Origin: JALYRV01 sp040902895
Lineage (GTDB): Bacteria; Acidobacteriota; Vicinamibacteria; Vicinamibacterales; SCN-69-37
Length of the DNA stretch: 64,000 nucleotides
Direction of reading: 5' to 3'
Assembly (NCBI GenBank): GCA_040902895.1
Contig: JBBDWL010000076.1
Span: 62,001-126,000 of the forward strand
The position numbers were made by a program, and so were the translations under genes. The notes beneath the pieces are model-generated. The model was not told where the DNA came from, ran no database searches, and worked only from the letters and a program-made list of their open reading frames with translations. Of this stretch, positions 57,200 to 64,000 are shown in pieces. Numbering within the stretch: the stretch's first letter is position 1; every line of letters begins with the position of its first letter.

Positions 57200-57264
57200 A
57201 ACTTAGAACTCAAAACTGGAAACTGGAAACTTAGTTTTGAGTTTCAAGTTTCGAGTTCTAAGTT
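57200..57264. repeat. AT-rich inverted repeat between pyrE and truA
   Basis: Arms 57200-57231 and 57233-57264 are reverse complements at 28 of 32 positions; the outer 12 bases (AACTTAGAACTC) are perfect. The stop of pyrE lies in one arm. Very different base composition from the surroundings. Confidence 0.8.
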
Positions 57265-57839
57265 TTCCGCGAGCCCGGTTTTACCGCGGGCGAGCCGTCC
57301 TTGCAGAGCGGACACTCCGCTTCCTGCCACGTCGGCAGCGACAACGTAACGAGCGCGTGGTACGGAAGCGCCGATTCCGCAGGACCGCGCCAGGCGGTCG
57401 CGCCTCCAGACCGATCGATGATCGAACCGGCGGCGACCACGCGCGCCCCGAATGACTGCGCCACCTCGATCGTCTCGCGTGTCGATCCGCCCGTCGTCAC
57501 GACATCTTCAATGACGACGATCGAATCCGGCGGCCCGAGGGTGAATCCGCGGCGCAGCGTCAGCACGCCCTCCTGCCGCTCGGCAAACACCGCGCGCACG
57601 CCGAGCGCGCGCGCCACTTCATGGCCGATGACGATGCCGCCGAGCGCCGGAGAGAGGATGGCTGTCGGCGCATGCGGCGCCACGAGCGCCGCGAGCGCCC
57701 GGCCGAGCGTCTCCGCATGTTCCGGATGCTGCAGCACGAGCGCCGACTGCAGATAGCCGTTGCTGTGCAGGCCCGACGACAGCCGGAAATGCCCTTCGAG
57801 CAGCGCGCCGCTTTCGCGGAAGAGATCCAGAACTGACAC
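57258..57839 (-). CDS. pyrE: Orotate phosphoribosyltransferase
   Basis: 193-residue enzyme of UMP synthesis. PRPP motif is VVIEDVVTTGGST; the start FRESGALLEGHFRLSSGLHS matches the long-type PyrE. The C-terminal CPLCKDGSPAVKPGSR is a form seen in a subgroup of bacterial PyrE. GTG start shares one base with the S9 peptidase stop (TAGTG). Its 3' end runs into the inverted repeat at 57200-57264. Confidence 0.95.
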   Translation of the reverse strand: MSVLDLFRESGALLEGHFRLSSGLHSNGYLQSALVLQHPEHAETLGRALAALVAPHAPTAILSPALGGIVIGHEVARALGVRAVFAERQEGVLTLRRGFTLGPPDSIVVIEDVVTTGGSTRETIEVAQSFGARVVAAGSIIDRSGGATAWRGPAESALPYHALVTLSLPTWQEAECPLCKDGSPAVKPGSRKT

Positions 57840-60244
57840 TATTTCCGTCTCAGGTTTTCCTCAAACAGTTTCAGAATCCGTTTGTATTCGTCGGCCCAGC
57901 TCGTTTCTTCGACGAATCCGTGGTTCTCGACGGGATACGCCGCGAGCTCCCAGTTTTCCTTGCGCAGCTCGATCAAACGCTGCACGAGACGCACCGAATC
58001 CTGGAAGTGCACGTTGGTGTCGACCATGCCGTGCGCAATGAGCAGCGCGCCCTTGAGTCCGGCCGCGTGATAGATGGGCGAGCTCTTGCGATAGGCCTCG
58101 AGGTCGGCCTGCGGCACGTTGAGGATGTTCGAGGTATAGCCGTGGTTGTAATGGGCCCAGTCGGTCACCGGCCGCAGTGCCGCACCGGCCCTGAAGACAT
58201 CGGGCGTCGTGAACATCGCCATCAGGGTGATGAAGCCGCCGTAGCTGCCGCCATAGACGCCGATGCGCCTGGCATCGACTTTCTCGGCCTCGACGAGATA
58301 CTTCGCGCCGTCGACGACATCCTCGAGATCCTTGCCGCCCATGAACCGATAGATCGCCGTGCGCCAGTCGCGGCCGTAGCCGGCGCTCGCCCGGTAGTCG
58401 GGATCGAGCACGACATAGCCGCGCGAGGCGAGCAGGTTGTGAAACATGTACTCGCGGTAATAGGTCGACCAGTACTTGTGCGCGTTCTGCAGATAGCCCG
58501 CACCGTGCACGAAGACGACCGCCGGCTTCAGCGGATCGCGTTTCGCGCCAATCATCTCGGGCGTATAGAGGCGCGCGTACACGTCCTTGCCGTCGCGCGT
58601 CTTGTAGGTTACGAGCTTCGGATCGATCCACTTGAACGAGCGCCACTCCTCGGTGGGCGTCGTCGTCACCTGCGTGATCTCCGCGCCTGGCGCGAGCTTC
58701 GGCATGACGTACAACTCGGGCGGCTTCGTCGAGTAGCTGTACACGTCGGCCGCGGCGGTCTCGTCGGGCGACAACGTCAAATCATGCGCGCCTGTGGCGG
58801 TGGTCAACCGCGTGCGTGCGCCGCCATCGGCGCCCATCACGTACACGTGCCGCTCGCCCGGATGCACTTCGGTGGTGGTGAGGTAGAACTTCGTGCCGTC
58901 GCCGCTGAGCCGCGCCTCGGCAATCTCCCACTGTCCCGACGTGAGCCGCACTGGCTGCGCGCCTTCCTGCGACACATCGATCGTGTAGAGATGCATCCAG
59001 CCGTCGCGCTCCGAGAGGAACGCCGCGCGCCGGTTGTCGTTGAGGAACGCGATGCCCGCGCCGAACCCGCCGGCGCCGCTGCGTCCGATCACGCCGCCGC
59101 CGCGCACCCAGGCCTCGTCATGCAGGTGATCGATCACGCGCGATTTTCCGGTGGCAGGATCCACGGTCACGAGCCATCGATCCTTGTTGTCGGCGCTGCG
59201 CACACCCGTCACGGCAAACCGCCCGTCGTCTGACAGCTCGGACATCGACCACGATATGCCGCGTTTCGGCTCGAGCGCTTCGGCCCATACGGCTTTCTTC
59301 TGCTGGAGATCGATGATGGCCAGCTGCGTGCGCGACTGCGCATCCCCGACATTTGTTCGCGTGGGAATCATTTCGGCGTAGGTGGACTCGGTGACGTAGT
59401 TCGGCACGTCCGCGGTGCGTCCGGCCTGCGCCGGCCGCTCCGTCACGGTGACCCAGACATAGCGGCCGTCAGGCGAGAGCTGGATGTCGCTTACCGTTTG
59501 CCGCGCGTTGATCTCGAGACGCGGCAGTGCCTCTTTCTCGCGCTCGGCCTCGGTCTGTTTGCGCCGCTCGGCGCGCTGGCGCACGATGTCGAGCAGCTTC
59601 TGCTCCTCGTCGCGCAGCACCCGCTGGCTTTCGGTGAGCGCCGGATCGGCGCGGCGCGGGCCGATATTGGTCAGCTGCGTCAGCAGCGAATCACCGCCGT
59701 CGACCGAGACGATGAACAGATCGCTGCCCTGCACGAACGTGATCGCGGTGTCGTTCCTGGCCCATCGCGCACTGCCTTCGTTGCCGGCGGTCTTCGTAAT
59801 CTGCCGCCGCACTCCTGTCGCGCGGTCGTAGATGACGATGTCGCCGCGATCGCTGGCGAGCAGGCGGCGTCGCGCCTTGTCCCAGCGACCGCTGGTGGGA
59901 GGCGCCAGCCGTGCTTCCTCCTCAGAGAGCTTGCGAGGCTCCCCGCCCTCGCGCGCGACGACATAGGTTGACGCTTCGTCCTCGCCGGGCTTCTGCCAGG
60001 CGAAGTAGATGGAACGGGAGTCGCCTGACCAGCGGACGGCCGACGGGGCCGATCCGACGAGGTCGGGACCGCGCATGATGCTGTCGACAGTCAGCGGAAA
60101 CGCCGCCGCACCGCGGGCGGCGGGCTCGCCCGCCGAAGCGCCACGCGCGGAGGCGGGAGTTGCAGAAGTGGGACGCTGCGCGTGCACGGATGCGAACAGC
60201 AGCAGCGCGAGCGTGGCGGTGGCGTAAACGGACCGTCGTGACAT
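57839..60244 (-). CDS. Exported S9 peptidase (dipeptidyl-peptidase IV-like)
   Basis: 801-residue protein with signal peptide (1-22, ending SVHAQ). Propeller domain to about 530 with blocks like SPDGRYVWVTV and SGDGTKFYLTTTE. C-terminal hydrolase: Ser in GVYGGSYGGFITL, Asp in HGMVDTNVHFQDS, His in PVENHGFVE, the order of prolyl oligopeptidase relatives. Second S9 enzyme in the window, only distantly alike the one at 44565. A TATACT (60277-60272, minus) may drive it. Confidence 0.93.
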   Translation of the reverse strand: MSRRSVYATATLALLLFASVHAQRPTSATPASARGASAGEPAARGAAAFPLTVDSIMRGPDLVGSAPSAVRWSGDSRSIYFAWQKPGEDEASTYVVAREGGEPRKLSEEEARLAPPTSGRWDKARRRLLASDRGDIVIYDRATGVRRQITKTAGNEGSARWARNDTAITFVQGSDLFIVSVDGGDSLLTQLTNIGPRRADPALTESQRVLRDEEQKLLDIVRQRAERRKQTEAEREKEALPRLEINARQTVSDIQLSPDGRYVWVTVTERPAQAGRTADVPNYVTESTYAEMIPTRTNVGDAQSRTQLAIIDLQQKKAVWAEALEPKRGISWSMSELSDDGRFAVTGVRSADNKDRWLVTVDPATGKSRVIDHLHDEAWVRGGGVIGRSGAGGFGAGIAFLNDNRRAAFLSERDGWMHLYTIDVSQEGAQPVRLTSGQWEIAEARLSGDGTKFYLTTTEVHPGERHVYVMGADGGARTRLTTATGAHDLTLSPDETAAADVYSYSTKPPELYVMPKLAPGAEITQVTTTPTEEWRSFKWIDPKLVTYKTRDGKDVYARLYTPEMIGAKRDPLKPAVVFVHGAGYLQNAHKYWSTYYREYMFHNLLASRGYVVLDPDYRASAGYGRDWRTAIYRFMGGKDLEDVVDGAKYLVEAEKVDARRIGVYGGSYGGFITLMAMFTTPDVFRAGAALRPVTDWAHYNHGYTSNILNVPQADLEAYRKSSPIYHAAGLKGALLIAHGMVDTNVHFQDSVRLVQRLIELRKENWELAAYPVENHGFVEETSWADEYKRILKLFEENLRRK

Positions 60245-60387
60245 GCGTTAAACCTCAGTAAATGAACGCGTAGTATACAATCCGTGAACCCGGCCACGTC
60301 CTGGCGCGTCTAGTCCTGAGTGCCCCGGTTCTTGCACTGTGGGGCGTACCGGTTAACCCCCCTTTCTTTTCTCTGGAGCAATTCGCC

Positions 60388-61974
60388 ATGCGGTTGGTGC
60401 GTTACACGATCGTTTGCCTTTCGGGTTTTCTGATGCTGGCCGGCCCGGTGCCGGCCGCCGCGCAGCAGACCCCGCCTCCCGCGACAGTGCCGCCGCAAAC
60501 GGCCCAGCCGACCGGGCCTGTGCGCGCGCTGACGATCGACGAAGCGGTCGAGCTCGCGCTCAAAAACAATCTCGGGTTGCAGATCGAGCGGCTGAATCCG
60601 CAGATTCAGGACGAGAACATCGCAGCGGCGCGGTCGGCGTACGCGCCGATTCTGTCGACCGGTGTGTCAACCTCCGGCAGCACGTCACAACCCAGAAGCT
60701 TTACCGAAGGCAACGAGCCATTTTCGAACGACGCGATTTCTTCGAGCTTCACCTTCACACAAAACTCAATACCGTGGACGAACGGCAACATCACGGCACA
60801 GTGGCGCGGGTCTCGTTCGACGACGAGCGTCCTTCGGCCGCCCTTCAATCCGAATCTCAGCTCATCGTTCAGCGTCCAGGCGGGACAGCCGCTTCTACGC
60901 AATTTCCTCGTCAATCCGGTCAAAAACCAGATTCAGCAGGCGGTCATCGCGCGGCAGATTACCGACATCACCCTGCGGCAGCGCGTAGTGGGTGTGGAGC
61001 GCAACGTTCGTCAGGCGTATTGGGCGCTGGTCGGTTCCATCGAGCGCCTCGAGGTCGCCCGACAGAATCTGCAGCTCTCCCAGGAGCAGCTCAGGGCCAA
61101 CAAGGTGCGCGTCGAAGTCGGCACCATGGCGCCGATCGACATCATTGCGGCGCAGGCCGAAGTCGCCGGCAACGAGGAAGCCGTTATTTTGGCGCAAGCC
61201 GCGATCCAGGCCAACGAGGACAATCTGCGCATGCTGGTGTTGGATTCGACCGCGCCTGACTTCTGGACGGCTCGCATAGAGCCGTCAAATCAGCCGCTGC
61301 TGCAGCCGCTCGAGGTCGATACCGACGCCGCCATCAAAGCCGCGCTCGAAGCGCGTACCGATATCGTGATCGCGCGGCAGCAGCTCCGCGCGACCGACCT
61401 GAATTTGAGGCTCACGAAAAATGCCACACTTCCCGATCTCGCCCTGCAGGCGGGCCTCACCGGGACGGCGTCGGGCGGCACGCAGTTCGCCTATGACTTC
61501 GACAGCGACATTCCGACAGGCACCACTCGCCGGAGCTTCTCGCAGACGCTTGGTGACGTCTTTGGCTTTGTCTATCCGAACTGGAGCGTCGGTGTGAACT
61601 TCTCGTACCCGATCGGCAAGGCGGCCGCGGAGGCCAATCACGCGCGCGCCACGCTGCAGCGTCGTCAGGACGAGGCGCAGCTCAAACAGCTCGAGCTCGG
61701 CATCGTGCAGCAGGTGCGCGCCCAGGCCCGCAATGTGACCTCGAACTTTCAGCGCGTGCAGTCGACCCGCCTCGCACGCGAGCTCGCCGAGCAGCGCTAC
61801 GCGGCGGAGCAGAAGCGCTTCGATGTCGGACTCTCGACGCTGTTCCAGCTTACCCAGGTGCAGCGCGACGTCGTGCAGCAGCGCAACGCCGAACTGAACG
61901 CCATCATCCAATACAACCAGTCGCTCGTCGACTTCCAACTGGTGCAGGTCGCGCCCCTCGGCGGCGGGTTCTAG
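60388..61974 (+). CDS. TolC-family outer-membrane efflux protein
   Basis: 528-residue OEP protein with signal peptide (about 1-26, ending PAAAQQ) and a Pro/Thr leader. Two OEP repeats (about 50-290 and 310-520) contain LTIDEAVELALKNN, the classic first helix, and LAEQRYAAEQKRFDVGLSTLFQLTQVQ, typical of the second. It should form the trimeric channel for an efflux or secretion pump; no inner-membrane partner lies beside it. CTGGAG about 10 bases before the ATG. The 60245-60387 gap holds TATACA (60274) and no gene. Confidence 0.93.
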   Translation: MRLVRYTIVCLSGFLMLAGPVPAAAQQTPPPATVPPQTAQPTGPVRALTIDEAVELALKNNLGLQIERLNPQIQDENIAAARSAYAPILSTGVSTSGSTSQPRSFTEGNEPFSNDAISSSFTFTQNSIPWTNGNITAQWRGSRSTTSVLRPPFNPNLSSSFSVQAGQPLLRNFLVNPVKNQIQQAVIARQITDITLRQRVVGVERNVRQAYWALVGSIERLEVARQNLQLSQEQLRANKVRVEVGTMAPIDIIAAQAEVAGNEEAVILAQAAIQANEDNLRMLVLDSTAPDFWTARIEPSNQPLLQPLEVDTDAAIKAALEARTDIVIARQQLRATDLNLRLTKNATLPDLALQAGLTGTASGGTQFAYDFDSDIPTGTTRRSFSQTLGDVFGFVYPNWSVGVNFSYPIGKAAAEANHARATLQRRQDEAQLKQLELGIVQQVRAQARNVTSNFQRVQSTRLARELAEQRYAAEQKRFDVGLSTLFQLTQVQRDVVQQRNAELNAIIQYNQSLVDFQLVQVAPLGGGF

Positions 61975-62015
61975 GAGTAAGTCGAGTAAGGCGAGTAAGA
62001 CGAGTAAGGAAGTAA
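61975..62015. repeat. 9-bp tandem repeat AGTAAGNCG after the TolC gene
   Basis: Five units (AGTAAGTCG, AGTAAGGCG, AGTAAGACG, AGTAAGGA, AGTAAGACG) begin two bases after the stop codon. Same family as at 36196 and 56406. Confidence 0.88.
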
Positions 62016-62016
62016 G

Positions 62017-62038
62017 ACGGGCCGGCCCGTTTTGCTTT
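62017..62038 (+). terminator. Possible short terminator after the TolC gene
   Basis: ACGGG-CCGG-CCCGT stem-loop followed by TTTGCTTT. Only 5 bp of stem, so weak. Confidence 0.45.
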
Positions 62039-62050
62039 AACCTGTGCACC

Positions 62051-62797
62051 GTGCCGAAGCTGACGGTCACCGTCATTACCCGCGACGAGGCGCATCACAT
62101 CGAGGCGTGCCTCGAATCGGTGCGCTGGGCCGACGAGATCATCGTCGTCGACTCCGGCAGCACCGACGGCACGACTGAGATCGCGCGGCGATTCACCGCT
62201 AAAGTCATTCCGCGCGAGTGGCCAGGTTATGCGGCGCAGAAGGAATTCGCGGCGGCGCAGGCCTCGCACGACTGGATCCTTTCGATCGACGCCGACGAGC
62301 GCGTAAGTGACGGCCTCGCGGCTGAAATCCGCGACGTGCTGGCCACAGAGCCGCGCCAAGCCGCTTTCAGAATCCCCCGCATGACCCGCCACTTCGGCAA
62401 GTGGCTGCGCACGACCGACGCGTATCCCGATTACCAGGTACGGCTTTACGATCGGCGCCGCGCGCGGTGGAAGCCGCTCGACGTGCACGAGTCGGTGACG
62501 GCCGATGGTCCGGTCGGGACGCTGCGACACGATCTGCTGCACGAAGGCGATGCGTCCGTCGCCGAGCGCAAAGAGAAGCTGCGGCACTATGCGCAACTGT
62601 CGGCCAGCGAGATGCACCGCCGCGGACGACGGGCGGGCGCGCTGGCGCTGCTGCTGCATCCGCCGGCGGCATTTCTTCGCAGCTATCTGCTCCGGCGCGG
62701 CTTTCTCGACGGCATCGTGGGCCTGCGGGTTTCGGCGCTTCAGGCGTATTACGTGTACCTGAAGTTCGCGTATCTCAGGGACGCGCGGAACCGATAA
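62051..62797 (+). CDS. WaaE/KdtX-like family 2 glycosyltransferase
   Basis: 248-residue enzyme of the LPS-core type: LTVTVITRDEAHHIEACLESV, IIVVDSGSTDGT, and the metal motif LSIDADERVS. The C-terminal LLRRGFLDGIVGLRVSALQAYYVYLKFAYL is an amphipathic/membrane-associated end common in this family. GTG start. Probably adds a sugar to LPS core or a related glycan; donor unknown. Next gene starts 3 bases later. Confidence 0.9.
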   Translation: MPKLTVTVITRDEAHHIEACLESVRWADEIIVVDSGSTDGTTEIARRFTAKVIPREWPGYAAQKEFAAAQASHDWILSIDADERVSDGLAAEIRDVLATEPRQAAFRIPRMTRHFGKWLRTTDAYPDYQVRLYDRRRARWKPLDVHESVTADGPVGTLRHDLLHEGDASVAERKEKLRHYAQLSASEMHRRGRRAGALALLLHPPAAFLRSYLLRRGFLDGIVGLRVSALQAYYVYLKFAYLRDARNR

Positions 62798-62800
62798 CGA

Positions 62801-63916
62801 ATGTTCTCGGTCCACGTCGATACATCGCGGGCGTGGCACGGGGCGCAGAACCAGACACTGCTGACCGTGCTCGGGCTGCGCAGCCACGGACACCGCGCAT
62901 GGCTCGCGGCGCATCCCGACGGCGAATTGAAGCGGCGCGCCCGCGAGGGTCTCGACGTCGTCCCGATGGCGTCGCGCAGCGAAATGGACTTCGCGTCTGG
63001 GTGGCGGCTCTCTCGCGCGCTGCGTCAGCTCAGGCCCGACATCCTGCACGCGCACGACCCGCACGCCGTCGCCATGAGCTCGATGGCGATCTCGATGGCC
63101 TATCCTCCGCCCTGCCCTCCGCTTGTCGCTTCGCGCAGGGTCGCATTCCGCATCAAGCGGAATGCGTTCTCACTGTGGAAATACCACCAGGTCGATCTGT
63201 TTCTCTGCGCATCTGAAGTCGTGCGCCAGCAGCTCATTGCCGACGGCATCCCTGCCAGATTGACGACGACCGTGCATGACGGCATCGACATCACGCACGT
63301 GGACGCGGCGCAGCCGGTTGACCTGCATGCCGAGCTCTGGCTGCCGCACGGTGCGCCGATCGTGGGCACTGTCGGCGCGCTCGTGCCGCACAAGGGACAC
63401 CGGCATTTCGTGGCCGCCGCCGCGCGGGTGCTTCGCAAGGTGCCCGACGCGCGGTTTCTGATCGTGGGTGAAGGCGACGAGCGCGCGGCGCTTGAAGCAC
63501 AGATCCGCCATCTGAAACTCGAGAAGCATGTGGTCCTCACCGGCTGGCGCGCCGACGTGCTCTCGCTGCACAAGGCATTCGATCTGTTCGCGCTCAGCTC
63601 CGTGACGGAAGGCCTCGGCACGCCATTGCTCGACGCCATGGCCTGCCGGCGCGCGGTCGTCGCTACGCGCACGGGCGGTGTCGACGAGGCTGTCGATGAA
63701 GGCAGGACAGGACTGCTCGTCGAGCCGCACGACGAGCCGGCGCTCGCGCGCGCGATCGTCACGCTGCTGCAGGACGATGCGATGCGCGCGCGCATGGGCG
63801 AAGCCGGCCGCGCGCGCGTGGAAGAGCGGTTTTCAGTGGAGCGGATGATCGACGACACGCTCGACGCGTACGAGCGCGTGCTGTCGCGCACGAAACGCGA
63901 AATTCTACCCGGTTGA
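62801..63916 (+). CDS. Family 4 glycosyltransferase
   Basis: 371-residue GT-B transferase. N-terminal half starts MFSVHVDTSRAWHGAQNQ with HAHDPHAVAMSS; the C-terminal half has the nucleotide-sugar site VGTVGALVPHKGHRHFV, FLIVGEGDERAALE and the acidic SVTEGLGTPLLDAMAC. Co-directional with the WaaE-like gene. The last residues (KREILPG) are encoded by the left arm of a perfect inverted repeat, so the natural C-terminus may have been replaced. Confidence 0.92.
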   Translation: MFSVHVDTSRAWHGAQNQTLLTVLGLRSHGHRAWLAAHPDGELKRRAREGLDVVPMASRSEMDFASGWRLSRALRQLRPDILHAHDPHAVAMSSMAISMAYPPPCPPLVASRRVAFRIKRNAFSLWKYHQVDLFLCASEVVRQQLIADGIPARLTTTVHDGIDITHVDAAQPVDLHAELWLPHGAPIVGTVGALVPHKGHRHFVAAAARVLRKVPDARFLIVGEGDERAALEAQIRHLKLEKHVVLTGWRADVLSLHKAFDLFALSSVTEGLGTPLLDAMACRRAVVATRTGGVDEAVDEGRTGLLVEPHDEPALARAIVTLLQDDAMRARMGEAGRARVEERFSVERMIDDTLDAYERVLSRTKREILPG

Positions 63917-63976
63917 ATTTCCCCGGTTCGAAGTAACAGAGACGCAACCGGGGAAATTCAACCGGGTAGAATTTCG
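63898..63976. repeat. Perfect 31-bp inverted repeat at the end of a glycosyltransferase gene
   Basis: Arms 63898-63928 (CGAAATTCTACCCGGTTGAA... ) and 63946-63976 are exact reverse complements with a 17-base loop. The left arm supplies the stop codon TGA. Same architecture as the palindrome at 30630 but different sequence. After it 63977-64000 shows only an ATG at 63996 that may start another gene. Confidence 0.92.
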
Positions 63977-64000
63977 CTACCGTGTCGGCAAAGCCATGAA

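Noticed and set aside
63929..63945. tRNA-like GGTTCGAA near the window end
   Set aside because: It is the loop junction of an inverted repeat; no cloverleaf arms around it.

Overview
The window is high-GC (roughly 65%) chromosomal DNA of a Gram-negative-type bacterium. It most likely comes from an Acidobacteriota genome, probably Vicinamibacteria-like. This is inferred from a 793-residue duplicated orphan permease (ADOP type), VWFA-related exported proteins, a dense gene layout with many 4-base overlaps, and an outer-membrane efflux channel. No rRNA, tRNA, CRISPR, phage or transposase gene was found.

Layout. (1) 1-5291, minus: start of a dcw cell-wall/division cluster, mraZ-rsmH-ftsL-ftsI-murE. 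It has a near-perfect sigma70-type promoter and three TGGAN repeats at 10-bp spacing that look like a MraZ operator. (2) 5406-12416, plus: a surface-glycan locus with three family-2 glycosyltransferases, a PspC protein, an epimerase-like SDR, a DegT aminotransferase, an exported protein, a GNAT protein and yqeY, closed by a strong terminator. (3) 12726-18507: murJ and a rhomboid protease, then (minus) htpX, a zinc-ribbon SDR, lemA and a cupin. (4) 18542-21763: fused E1 alpha/beta 2-oxoacid dehydrogenase and a secreted propeller-like protein. (5) 29595-21709, minus: a gas-vesicle operon, gvpJ-gvpA-histidine kinase-response regulator-gvpL/F-gvpG-gvpF/L-gvpJ/S-like-gvpF/L-gvpK, ending in a diacylglycerol-kinase-family gene. 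gvpN and gvpC are absent. (6) 29700-31840, minus: Rieske protein and a cytochrome b fused to two c-type heme domains, with a perfect 32-bp inverted repeat inserted in frame. (7) 31914-36358: typA, FKBP lipoprotein, fatty-acid desaturase, DMT permease. (8) 36366-38184, minus: partial F0 ATP synthase set atpZ-atpI-atpB-atpE without atpF or F1 genes. (9) 38262-44520: two VWA proteins, a CobA-HemD fusion, an exported glycine-rich protein, ispG, gluconokinase. (10) 44565-52295: S9 peptidase, ADOP permease, small ORF, MATE exporter, TPR protein. (11) 60244-52300, minus: S9 peptidase, pyrE, truA, uppS, cdsA, dxr, rseP. (12) 60388-63916: TolC-like channel and two glycosyltransferases, ending in a 31-bp inverted repeat.

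How it fits together. Much of the window serves envelope building: lipid II synthesis and flipping (murE, murJ, uppS), isoprenoid precursors (dxr, ispG), phospholipid (cdsA), surface glycans and envelope proteases (rseP, htpX, rhomboid). The most unusual part is the gas-vesicle operon. It contains a soluble GAF/PAS histidine kinase and a receiver-only partner between structural genes, and its shell proteins carry coiled-coil, basic C-terminal tails. Short tandem repeats (9-bp AGTAAGNNG, 8-bp ATYTGGTG) and perfect palindromes lie at many gene borders, and two of them have entered coding sequence. Several genes have a -10-like hexamer only 7-11 bases before the start codon, which suggests leaderless or near-leaderless transcripts.
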